NCBI GenBank assembly: GCA_023484675.1
Contig: JAMDAP010000075.1
Coordinates: 781 to 13,445, forward strand
DNA: 12,665 nt
Reading direction: 5' to 3'
Source: Bacillota bacterium
GTDB taxonomy: Bacteria; Bacillota_E; Symbiobacteriia; JAMDAP01
The translations under genes were made by a program, and so were the position numbers. Below are positions 1 to 6,497 of this stretch, piece by piece; position 1 is the stretch's first letter; each line of letters begins with the position of its first letter. The notes beneath the pieces are model-generated. The model worked only from the letters and a program-made list of their open reading frames with translations. It searched no databases and was not told the origin of the DNA.

Positions 1-269
1 TCCTCGACGACCTGCGCCAGATGTAGGTAAAGGGTGCCGGCGCCCATTGTGTCGCCAAACTCCGTTCGTTCCAGTTCGAAGAGCTGCCAGGCGTGGGCAC
101 GGCAGTATCCGCGACTGGCCAGAAACTTGTCCCGGTAACCCGAGTCGTTGATGTATTCCCAGAGCAGGCTGAAGAGGTACCGCCTGCCTCCCTCTTCGCC
201 CAACCGACAGGCCGGGCAGCCCGGCAGGCGACACGCGCCCTTCAGATCCGCGGTGAAGAGGTCGATCAC
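1..269 (-). CDS. DUF6062-like paired-cysteine protein, N-terminal part (cut by left edge)
   Basis: Only the N-terminal 89 codons are present; the frame is open to the edge. The start is GTG at 269, preceded about 7 nt upstream by a GGGAGGA SD site. The protein begins VIDLFTADLKG and carries a CPAC pair (near residues 18-21), then RLG, a YLFSLLWEYIND stretch and a GYCRAHAW segment (Cys and His). The same order (PGCPxCRLG, then LFYE.VND, then GFCxxHA) is found in the complete gene at 10053-10844, so the two are paralogues. The layout resembles DUF6062, a family of unknown function whose cysteines and histidine look metal-binding; that role is inferred. The gene lies downstream of enolase, separated by a degenerate fluoride-riboswitch-like element, so it may be the last gene, or a late one, of the fluoride operon. 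Family placement is by pattern memory only. Confidence 0.8.
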   Translation of the reverse strand, partial: MIDLFTADLKGACRLPGCPACRLGEEGGRRYLFSLLWEYINDSGYRDKFLASRGYCRAHAWQLFELERTEFGDTMGAGTLYLHLAQVVE

Positions 270-289
270 GGCCTATCCTCCCTGCGGAG

Positions 290-366
290 CAAATAGCAGC
301 TCCTGCCTCGTGTGCGGCAGGAGCCATCAGCTGAACAACAGCAGTTGACGGCGAGCTCCCTCGGCG
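290..366 (-). promoter_or_regulatory. Fluoride riboswitch (crcB motif), degenerate copy between enolase and the DUF6062-like gene
   Basis: The RNA starts about 16 nt after the enolase stop. P1 is GGAGCU (359-354) with GGCUCC (325-320). P2 is GCUG/CAGC around a UUGUU loop. The CUGAUGG turn before the 3' strand of P1 is intact. The 3' strand of P1 can instead pair into a perfect 9-bp hairpin (324-316 with 307-299), the usual aptamer/terminator switch. Two things are off. The 5' pseudoknot strand reads GCCG instead of GGCG, giving one mismatch against CGCC (353-350), and the conserved AU after it is AG. The hairpin is followed by UGCUAUUUGC, a poor U-tract. It may be a decayed, weak or altered switch. 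No promoter is obvious between it and the enolase stop, so it probably gates read-through transcription. Confidence 0.72.
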
Positions 367-381
367 GGCGCTTGAAGGGGG

Positions 382-1710
<1,329 letters not shown>

Positions 1711-2430
1711 TCACAGGTTGCCGGCTGCCAGCAGTGAGTCGGCCAGCCGGGGCGGCAGCCCCGACCGCCTGATTTTCTCCGCTGTAGCCTTCACGTCATA
1801 CTCCACGCGAATCAAGTCAACGCCCATTTCCGCGTCGACCTCCGCCAGGGCGTAGCTGGCGGCAGGATTGCCGTCCTTGGGCCGGCCGACGCTGCCAGCG
1901 TTGCAAACCAGCACACCGCTTTGCCACTCCACAAAGGGCAGATGGGTGTGACCCAGAAAGACAACATGGCCGGCCGCCTCCTTCAGCAAAGCCTCCCATT
2001 CTTCGGTTGACGACCCTGGCCGGACGTACTCTGTAAGTGACGCGGGCGTGGCATGCACAAGGGTGACTGTGTTCTTTGCCACCTGTTCCCGCCGCAAATG
2101 CGGGAGCTGTCGGAGAAAGGCCCGGTGGTCATCGGCCAGCCGGGCGGCTGTCCAGGCGTAGCTGGCATGTTCCAGCTCCACGTCGCGCCCCGGAGCGGTG
2201 GGCACGTCCTTCACATCCAGGGCGTTTCCCAGGCTCCAGTCGTGGTTGCCCATGACGCAGGGAATGCCCTCGGACCTGATCAGGTCCACGACTCCTGCCG
2301 GATTGGGCCCGTAGTTGACGAGGTCTCCAAGGCAGTAGATCCGCGTTGCGTCCCGGCGCCGAATGTCGGCCAGGACGGCTTGCGTTGCCTCCAGGTTAGC
2401 ATGGAGATCAGAGATCACGGCGAAGCGCAT
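1711..2430 (-). CDS. YfcE/MJ0936-type metallophosphoesterase
   Basis: A 239-residue calcineurin-like phosphoesterase with a complete dinuclear metal site: DLH (Asp8, His10), GDLVNYGPNP (Asp36), GNHD (Asn62, His63), LVHATP (His126) and GHTH (His161, His163). Proteins of this compact type hydrolyse phosphodiesters or phosphomonoesters; the substrate here is unknown. I chose ATG at 2430, which has GAGGGG 8 nt upstream. A GTG at 2439 overlaps the upstream stop (GTGA) but has no properly spaced SD. The start lies within 6 nt of the CBS gene's stop, so translation is probably coupled. The gene sits between the DUF190-CBS gene and enolase in a fluoride-gated operon, so it may act on a signalling nucleotide or a phosphate compound affected by fluoride; that is inference. 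Confidence 0.88.
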   Translation of the reverse strand: MRFAVISDLHANLEATQAVLADIRRRDATRIYCLGDLVNYGPNPAGVVDLIRSEGIPCVMGNHDWSLGNALDVKDVPTAPGRDVELEHASYAWTAARLADDHRAFLRQLPHLRREQVAKNTVTLVHATPASLTEYVRPGSSTEEWEALLKEAAGHVVFLGHTHLPFVEWQSGVLVCNAGSVGRPKDGNPAASYALAEVDAEMGVDLIRVEYDVKATAEKIRRSGLPPRLADSLLAAGNL

Positions 2431-2435
2431 TGGCG

Positions 2436-3794
2436 TCACCCCTCGCTACCGTGTTCGACAACCGTCTCGGAGACGTTGCCGTCATGAGTGGGCGCGCCGC
2501 CGTTCGCCGGGGGACCGCTCTCGCGGGCGATGGCCCGCATCAACTCGTGCCGCGAGAGGAAGCCGAGGAACCGCCCCTCGTCGTTCACCACGGGCAACTC
2601 CTTGAGCCCGCGGTCCACCATGCGGGCGATGGCCGGCGCCAGCAGCTCGCTGTCGTGCCCGACAACCACCTCGGTGGTCATGATGTCGGCGGCGGTCTGA
2701 GCCCTCACCCGGCCCCACAGGGATGGGTACCGCTCCCGAACCTGCGCCCGAGAGAGGCGCCGTACCAGGTAGTTCCAAAGGCCTTCCTGCTCCGGCGTAA
2801 GGGCGCGGAGCAAGTCACTTTCGGCCACCAGGCCCACCAGCTTCTCGCCTTCGTGCACCACCGCCACGCGGCGGACACCGCCCTCCAGAATCACGCGACC
2901 GACGTCCAGCAGAGCAGCGTCTGCGGTCACGCGCCTGCCCCCACCGGTAATGGCGTCCCGCACCAACCGCGGGCCCTCCAGCGTCAGCCCTACCCTCTTC
3001 CAACGCTCCAGGCCGTGGGTCAACTGACTGGCCGCCATCAGAACGTCCAGGCGGGAAATCATCCCTACCAGTTCCTCCCCATCCAAGACCGGCAGCGTGC
3101 GGTGGTGGTGCAGCACCATCTTCCCGACCGCTTGGGCGACAGGCGCCGGCGCCTGGACCGTTTTCACGGGCGCGGTCATCACGTCCTGCACGGCCAGCGT
3201 CTGCAGGTGCTGGAACGCAGGGTCGCCAAGCTCGTCCGCCGTGCCTAGGGAAGCAAGGAGCCCTGGCCTCACCGGCAGGCCTCCGCGGGTGATCAGGTCT
3301 TCCTCGGTCACGATGCCCACCACCCGGCGTCGGGCATCAATCACCGGCACGCCCTTGAAGCTGTGGGTCATCAGCATCCGGATGACTTCGACCGCCGGGC
3401 TATCCGGTGTTACAGCGACGGGGTCGGCGGTCATGACATCCATGACTCGGAGGGTCCGGGGCACCAGTCCTCGGTGGCTGCGGTGATGGCGTACGTCTAG
3501 CGGACGCACCGCGACGACCCCTTCCGTCACCACCAGGGACAGGGCCTCCGCCACATCATCGGCCTGCGCCGCCGGAAGAACAATCTCGATTTTCACCGGT
3601 AGGTTGGCAGACACGTCCAGGAGATTGGCGGAGGAGAACTCTCCTCCCTCATAGACGCCGGCGATGCCGCGGTAGACGTGCACCCTGGCCGCGATGCGCC
3701 TCCGCCGGATGACCTCCAGCACGGCGTTGTACACGGACACCCTCCCGTGGTGAGCCGCCTCGTTGGTCAGGACTTCGATCATGGAGTACTGCAC
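2436..3794 (-). CDS. DUF190 (PII-like) domain fused to four CBS domains
   Basis: A 452-residue soluble protein. Residues about 5-103 form a DUF190 domain, a PII-like ferredoxin-type fold found in COG1993. Four CBS motifs follow at about 117-170, 202-255, 277-332 and 367-423, each starting with a variant of the DVMT box and ending in VGxxxxxDLL or similar. CBS pairs usually bind adenine nucleotides, so two pairs could form two nucleotide-sensing modules. The start is GTG at 3794 with GGAGG 7 nt upstream; the ATG four codons later is too far from that SD. The gene lies 43 nt downstream of the antiporter. A cytosolic nucleotide-responsive regulator of the antiporter is the natural guess, but nothing in the sequence proves it. 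A separate DUF190 protein is encoded on the other strand at 5725-6069. Confidence 0.9.
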   Translation of the reverse strand: MQYSMIEVLTNEAAHHGRVSVYNAVLEVIRRRRIAARVHVYRGIAGVYEGGEFSSANLLDVSANLPVKIEIVLPAAQADDVAEALSLVVTEGVVAVRPLDVRHHRSHRGLVPRTLRVMDVMTADPVAVTPDSPAVEVIRMLMTHSFKGVPVIDARRRVVGIVTEEDLITRGGLPVRPGLLASLGTADELGDPAFQHLQTLAVQDVMTAPVKTVQAPAPVAQAVGKMVLHHHRTLPVLDGEELVGMISRLDVLMAASQLTHGLERWKRVGLTLEGPRLVRDAITGGGRRVTADAALLDVGRVILEGGVRRVAVVHEGEKLVGLVAESDLLRALTPEQEGLWNYLVRRLSRAQVRERYPSLWGRVRAQTAADIMTTEVVVGHDSELLAPAIARMVDRGLKELPVVNDEGRFLGFLSRHELMRAIARESGPPANGGAPTHDGNVSETVVEHGSEG

Positions 3795-3837
3795 ACGACC
3801 ACCTCCGCCGAGCGTTGCATCCTGCTCCCACCCCCGC

Positions 3838-5016
3838 TTAGTCAGCCTCTGACTGGACGACCTCCGGCGTCGCTCCCATGGGGACAGGGATTTCCGCCAG
3901 CGGCACGTCCGGTTGGAAGAACATCTGCGCCACCAGGCTGGGGACCACCGCGCTCAGGATGACAACAGTTACCAATACTGTATACTGCCCGGAACTAAGA
4001 TAGCCGTTAGTGAGGCCAAAAAGGGCCGAGATGGTGCCGAAGGTCAGGCCGGTGGACATCAGCAGCGTGGCGTATCCCCTTTCTTTGGACGGAAGCCCCA
4101 CGGCCGCCGTGGCCGGCCAGACGCCAATCACCTTGGCCACCACTTTAGCCAGCAGCAGCAAAGCCACCACGCCGGCGTTGGCCAGCACGGCCGGCGCGGA
4201 CACCAGGATGCCGGCCTTGATGAAGTAGAATGGCGTGAGGAGGCCAAAGGCGATGCTGCGAATGCGATGGATGACCGACCGATCGCGGAGGAAGACGCCG
4301 GCGACCACCAGGCCCATCAAGTAGGCGGGAAGCACCGCTTCACTCCGAGCGGTGGTGGCCAGGCCGCCCAGAAAGACCAGTATCAGAAAGATGAACTTTA
4401 CGTCCAGCTCACCCAACGTACCGCTCCAGCGTGCCAGCACCCACCGGGTCAGGTTGGGCAGGAACCAGAACGTGACCGCCGCCACCACCACGAAGACGGC
4501 CATCCATACGTTGAAGTTGGCGAAAATCAGGCCCAGCGTGAGGACGGTGCCGAAGTCGGTGACAAAACACGCGGCCAGGATGAGCTTCCCCAACTCCGTG
4601 GTGGCCAGGCCTCGTTCCAGCATGACAGCGTAGACCACGGCCACAGAGGTGGTGGAAAGGGCCACGCCGGCGATCTGAGACGCCGGCAGGGTCCAGTGAA
4701 ACGAGTAAAAGGCTATCGCCCAGGCGGCCAGAAACGGCACCAGGAAGGACACGACCCCGATCAGGAGGCTGGCCTTGAGGTGGCGCCTCAGGGAGATCGG
4801 GTCGATCTCGGCCCCCGCCAAGAACGTCAGGATTCCCGAACCAAACATGGCCAGGAAATCGATCCACTGGGTGCTGTGAAGGCCGAACAGGTTGCCGGCC
4901 ACCACCCCCACCAGGATCTCGCCAAGAGCCACGGAGACGCCGAGCTGAGCGGAGATCAGGCCGGCCAGGAGCGCCAGCCCCATCCAGATGGAGGCCACGA
5001 ACCAGACGTTCTCCAT
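3838..5016 (-). CDS. CPA-family cation:proton antiporter (Na+/H+ exchanger domain)
   Basis: A 392-residue integral membrane protein with roughly 11-12 hydrophobic segments and no large cytosolic tail, so it lacks the KTN/TrkA-N domain of Kef systems. Typical features are GEILVGVVAGNLFGL in the early helices, LAGAEID, TTSVAVVYAVMLERG, and a helix with FVTDFG in which Asp154 is the likely transport carboxylate. The preceding residue is Thr, where CPA1 proteins have Asn and CPA2 proteins Asp. PFYFIKAG lies in a late helix. ATG at 5016 has a very strong GGAGGAGGAG site upstream. The gene is directly controlled by the fluoride riboswitch at 5032-5106. Antiporters are known members of fluoride regulons, perhaps restoring ion or pH balance as HF enters and dissociates. 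Direct fluoride transport is possible but unsupported here. Confidence 0.92.
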   Translation of the reverse strand: MENVWFVASIWMGLALLAGLISAQLGVSVALGEILVGVVAGNLFGLHSTQWIDFLAMFGSGILTFLAGAEIDPISLRRHLKASLLIGVVSFLVPFLAAWAIAFYSFHWTLPASQIAGVALSTTSVAVVYAVMLERGLATTELGKLILAACFVTDFGTVLTLGLIFANFNVWMAVFVVVAAVTFWFLPNLTRWVLARWSGTLGELDVKFIFLILVFLGGLATTARSEAVLPAYLMGLVVAGVFLRDRSVIHRIRSIAFGLLTPFYFIKAGILVSAPAVLANAGVVALLLLAKVVAKVIGVWPATAAVGLPSKERGYATLLMSTGLTFGTISALFGLTNGYLSSGQYTVLVTVVILSAVVPSLVAQMFFQPDVPLAEIPVPMGATPEVVQSEAD

Positions 5017-5031
5017 TCCTGCTCCTCCTCC

Positions 5032-5067
5032 AAACAAAATAGCCCCTGCGCATCCAAGCGCAGGAGC
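5032..5067 (-). terminator. Riboswitch-controlled intrinsic terminator before the antiporter gene
   Basis: A 10-bp stem (5067-5058 with 5051-5042, one G-U pair), a UUGGAU loop and a U-rich tail (5041-5032). Its 5' arm is shared with the 3' strand of aptamer P1, so it forms only when the aptamer is not closed. Confidence 0.88.
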
Positions 5068-5106
5068 CATCAGTGCGAAACGCACAATTGGCGAGCTCCA
5101 TCACCC
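5032..5106 (-). promoter_or_regulatory. Fluoride riboswitch (crcB motif) controlling the antiporter operon
   Basis: All elements of the aptamer are readable on the minus strand. The 5' pseudoknot strand GGUG (5105-5102) pairs with CGCC (5093-5090). The conserved AUG follows. P1 is GGAGCU (5099-5094) with GGCUCC (5068-5063). P2 is GUGCG/CGCAC around UUU. The UGAUGG turn precedes the 3' strand of P1. That strand, extended as GCUCCUGCGC (5067-5058), instead pairs with 5051-5042 to form a 10-bp terminator followed by UAUUUUGUUU. Fluoride binding should stabilise P1 and the pseudoknot and allow read-through into the antiporter gene 16 nt later. Confidence 0.93.
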
Positions 5107-5212
5107 GCGAAAGCCCTGGGGCCTTCGCGCCCGTTGGCCAGACTCATTCTCCAGTCTATTGGTCCGCATTCACCATCAATCCGGAGATCCCTTCCAAAAG
5201 GCATTCTTCGGG

Positions 5213-5385
5213 CTAGTGCTGGACCATGGCATACACCCCGGTAGCCACAAGCCACACAAGAAGTCCGCCGGCCCAGATGGTGGTACTGGCCGAGAGGCCC
5301 AGGCGGGTCCGAAAGAACCCAGCTGCCAGATGGTCGCCGCAACCGCCAACCACACGAAGAAGAACCCGCACTTGAACTGCCCCAT
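5213..5385 (-). pseudogene. Small two-helix membrane protein with a frameshift (or a sequencing indel)
   Basis: An ATG at 5385 with a good GGAGGAG site starts MGQFKCGFFFVWLAVAATIW, a convincing membrane helix, about 30 nt after the terminator of the fluoride riboswitch at 5413-5494. Continued in that frame, the protein turns into a non-membrane, Pro/Trp-rich tail. In the -1 frame, from the GGG run at 5318-5320, it continues as GFFRTRLGLSASTTIWAGGL, then LVWLVATGVYAMVQH and a TAG at 5213, a second good helix. One extra G in that run would join both halves into a 57-residue, two-helix protein. No classic slippery heptamer is seen, so mutation or assembly error is more likely than programmed frameshifting. 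I do not recognise the family; it does not show CrcB/Fluc motifs. Confidence 0.6.
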
Positions 5386-5412
5386 CTCGCTCCTCCTTGG
5401 TGTCGGGGAAGA

Positions 5413-5453
5413 GACAAGAAAAGCTCCTACCCCCGAATTCGTGGGTAGGAGCC
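5413..5453 (-). terminator. Riboswitch-controlled intrinsic terminator before the small membrane gene
   Basis: The stem GCUCCUACCC (5452-5443) pairs with GGGUAGGAGC (5432-5423), and the U-rich tail is UUUUCUUGUC. The 5' arm overlaps P1 of the aptamer. Confidence 0.9.
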
Positions 5454-5494
5454 ATTAGCTGCACCAGCAGCGCTTGTGGCGGGCTCCATCGCCT
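5413..5494 (-). promoter_or_regulatory. Fluoride riboswitch (crcB motif) controlling the small membrane gene
   Basis: The closest match in the window to the published aptamer. The GGCG (5493-5490) pseudoknot strand pairs with CGCC (5481-5478). A following AUG is present. P1 is GGAGCC (5487-5482) with GGCUCC (5453-5448). P2 is GCUGC/GCAGC. The turn before the 3' strand reads UAAUGG, so one position differs from the usual UGAUGG. P1's 3' strand is shared with the terminator stem. The predicted transcript starts a few nt upstream, from the promoter at 5508-5537. Fluoride should switch on the small membrane gene and possibly everything downstream, since no independent terminator is seen before the next riboswitch. 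Confidence 0.95.
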
Positions 5495-5507
5495 GAAACA
5501 CAACAGT

Positions 5508-5537
5508 AGAATATCATGAAGGCCGACAAGATGGCAA
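5508..5537 (-). promoter_or_regulatory. Sigma-70-type promoter for the leftward fluoride operon
   Basis: On the minus strand, TTGCCA (5537-5532, 5 of 6 to consensus) is followed by an 18-nt spacer and TATTCT (5513-5508, 4 of 6). The expected start is near 5500, just upstream of the aptamer. It is back to back with the rightward promoter. Confidence 0.6.
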
Positions 5538-5557
5538 GGGATCCCACTTCCACGGCC

Positions 5558-5586
5558 TTTACCTTCGGCGCTGCAGCGAATAGAAT
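5558..5586 (+). promoter_or_regulatory. Sigma-70-type promoter for the rightward DUF190 operon
   Basis: TTTACC (5558-5563, 4 of 6), an exact 17-nt spacer, then TAGAAT (5581-5586, 5 of 6). The expected start lies about 7 nt downstream, a few bases before the aptamer at 5601. Confidence 0.68.
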
Positions 5587-5600
5587 GGGAGCAGATACCA

Positions 5601-5673
5601 GGGCGGTGGGGCTCGCCCAAAATCGCTGCGGTGCAGCTGATAGCTCCTACCTTCGGGGTAGGGGCTTTTGTGT
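5601..5673 (+). promoter_or_regulatory. Fluoride riboswitch (crcB motif, variant) controlling the DUF190 gene
   Basis: GGGCG (5601-5605) pairs with CGCCC (5614-5618) as the pseudoknot. P1 is GGGGCU (5608-5613) with AGCUCC (5642-5647). P2 is GCUGC (5625-5629) with GCAGC (5633-5637). The UGAU turn is present. P1's last pair is U-A where the other copies have C-G or U-G, a compensated change that supports the fold. The conserved A after GGCG is G here, an unusual substitution. P1's 3' strand is shared with a terminator (5643-5651 with 5657-5665) followed by UUUUGUGU. The promoter lies immediately upstream and the DUF190 gene starts about 50 nt downstream. Confidence 0.88.
5643..5670 (+). terminator. 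Riboswitch-controlled intrinsic terminator before the DUF190 gene
   Basis: A 9-bp stem (5643-5651 with 5657-5665, one G-U pair), a UUCGG loop and a UUUUG tail. The 5' arm overlaps P1 of the aptamer. Confidence 0.88.
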
Positions 5674-5724
5674 CCTCGGCCGGCGGCCAGCAGCGCGGCC
5701 GCCCGCTTCGAGGAGGGAAGAGGC

Positions 5725-6069
5725 GTGAAGGTCCAGGGCATGGGACAGCTACTCAAGATCTATGTTGGCGAACGCGATCAGTACCGCGGCCAGCCACTCT
5801 ACCACGCCATCGTGGTCAAGGCCCGCCAGATGGGCATCGCCGGCGCCACCGTCTACCGCGGCCTCGAAGGGTACGGGGCGCGAAGCCGCCTGCATGCCGA
5901 CAGCGTCTTTCGCCTCTCCCGCGACCTCCCGGTCATCATCGAGATTGTGGACAGCCCTGAGAGGCTCGTCGGCCTGGTGCCGGAGCTTGACCGTATGGTC
6001 GCAGAGGATCTCATTTTCACTGTAGGCAACCTGCAGGTGATCAAGTACCGCAAGGCGCCCCCGGGGTAA
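5725..6069 (+). CDS. DUF190 (PII-like) protein
   Basis: A 114-residue soluble protein of the DUF190/COG1993 family: LLKIYVGERDQYRGQPLYHA, then ATVYRGLEGYG, then DLPVIIEIVDSPERL. These are the usual conserved blocks of the PII-like fold, which typically forms trimers and may bind a small effector. I chose GTG at 5725, with AGGAGG 8 nt upstream; ATG at 5740 is a shorter alternative. It is the first gene after the rightward fluoride riboswitch. DUF190 genes are often seen next to crcB fluoride exporters, so its place here fits established gene-neighbour patterns, though its biochemical role is unknown. It is a separate relative of the N-terminal domain of the DUF190-4xCBS protein. Confidence 0.9.
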   Translation: MKVQGMGQLLKIYVGERDQYRGQPLYHAIVVKARQMGIAGATVYRGLEGYGARSRLHADSVFRLSRDLPVIIEIVDSPERLVGLVPELDRMVAEDLIFTVGNLQVIKYRKAPPG

Positions 6070-6113
6070 AGCCAGCGCCACTTGAGCAACCTGGTCGGAA
6101 AGGTCGACTGCAC

Positions 6114-6497
6114 GTGATCACCCGCTTTTGCCCCAAATGCTATGCCGAGAATCGAGACACCAACGTTTGCGCTGTATGCGGCGCCCCCTTGACCAACGAC
6201 GACTCCTATCTGGCCAAGCTAGTGTGGGCCCTTCAGCATCCGGAGCCGGAAACGGCCATGCGCGCCGCCATCCTGCTGGGGCGCATGGGGCGTGAAGCAC
6301 GGCCCGCCATGCCGCAGTTGCAGGCGACCCTGACGAGCAGCGACGACGTCTATCTCCGGGCTCAGATCCTTCGCGCCTGCGCCGCCATCGATGCCAAGGT
6401 TGCCGTGCCGCTCCTGCGCCAGGCGCAGCGGGACCCCAGCGTGATCGTGCGGCAGGCAGCCGAAGAGGAGCTGCGTCGCCTGACAGATCCAGGCTGA
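6114..6497 (+). CDS. Zinc-ribbon plus HEAT-repeat small protein
   Basis: A 127-residue cytosolic protein. The N-terminus carries a four-cysteine ribbon, CPKC followed by CAVC about 11 residues later (residues 6-22), which should bind one zinc. The rest is helical with HEAT/armadillo-like repeats: TAMRAAILLGRMGREARPAM, YLRAQILRACAAIDAKVAVP and VIVRQAAEEELRRL. Such repeats normally mediate protein-protein contacts. The start is GTG at 6114 with a modest AAGG site about 10 nt upstream. It lies 44 nt after the DUF190 gene with no terminator between, so it is probably cotranscribed under the fluoride riboswitch. Its stop directly abuts the stop of the convergent membrane-protein gene. A partner cannot be named. 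Confidence 0.85.
   Translation: MITRFCPKCYAENRDTNVCAVCGAPLTNDDSYLAKLVWALQHPEPETAMRAAILLGRMGREARPAMPQLQATLTSSDDVYLRAQILRACAAIDAKVAVPLLRQAQRDPSVIVRQAAEEELRRLTDPG

Noticed and set aside
5153..5179. Possible promoter (TTGATG, 15-nt spacer, TAGACT on the minus strand) for the antiporter operon
   Set aside because: The spacer is too short, the -10 match is weak, and it lies about 47 nt from the aptamer, unlike the other two promoters.
3913..5244. Long plus-strand open frame (443 codons) opposite the antiporter
   Set aside because: It is antisense to a well-supported membrane protein, has a His/Gln/Gly-rich composition typical of a shadow frame, and has no SD or recognisable domain.
5213..5620. 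135-codon minus-strand frame through the riboswitch at 5413-5494
   Set aside because: Its upper part would translate the aptamer and terminator. Only the last part is plausible protein, and it is better explained as the second half of the frameshifted small gene.
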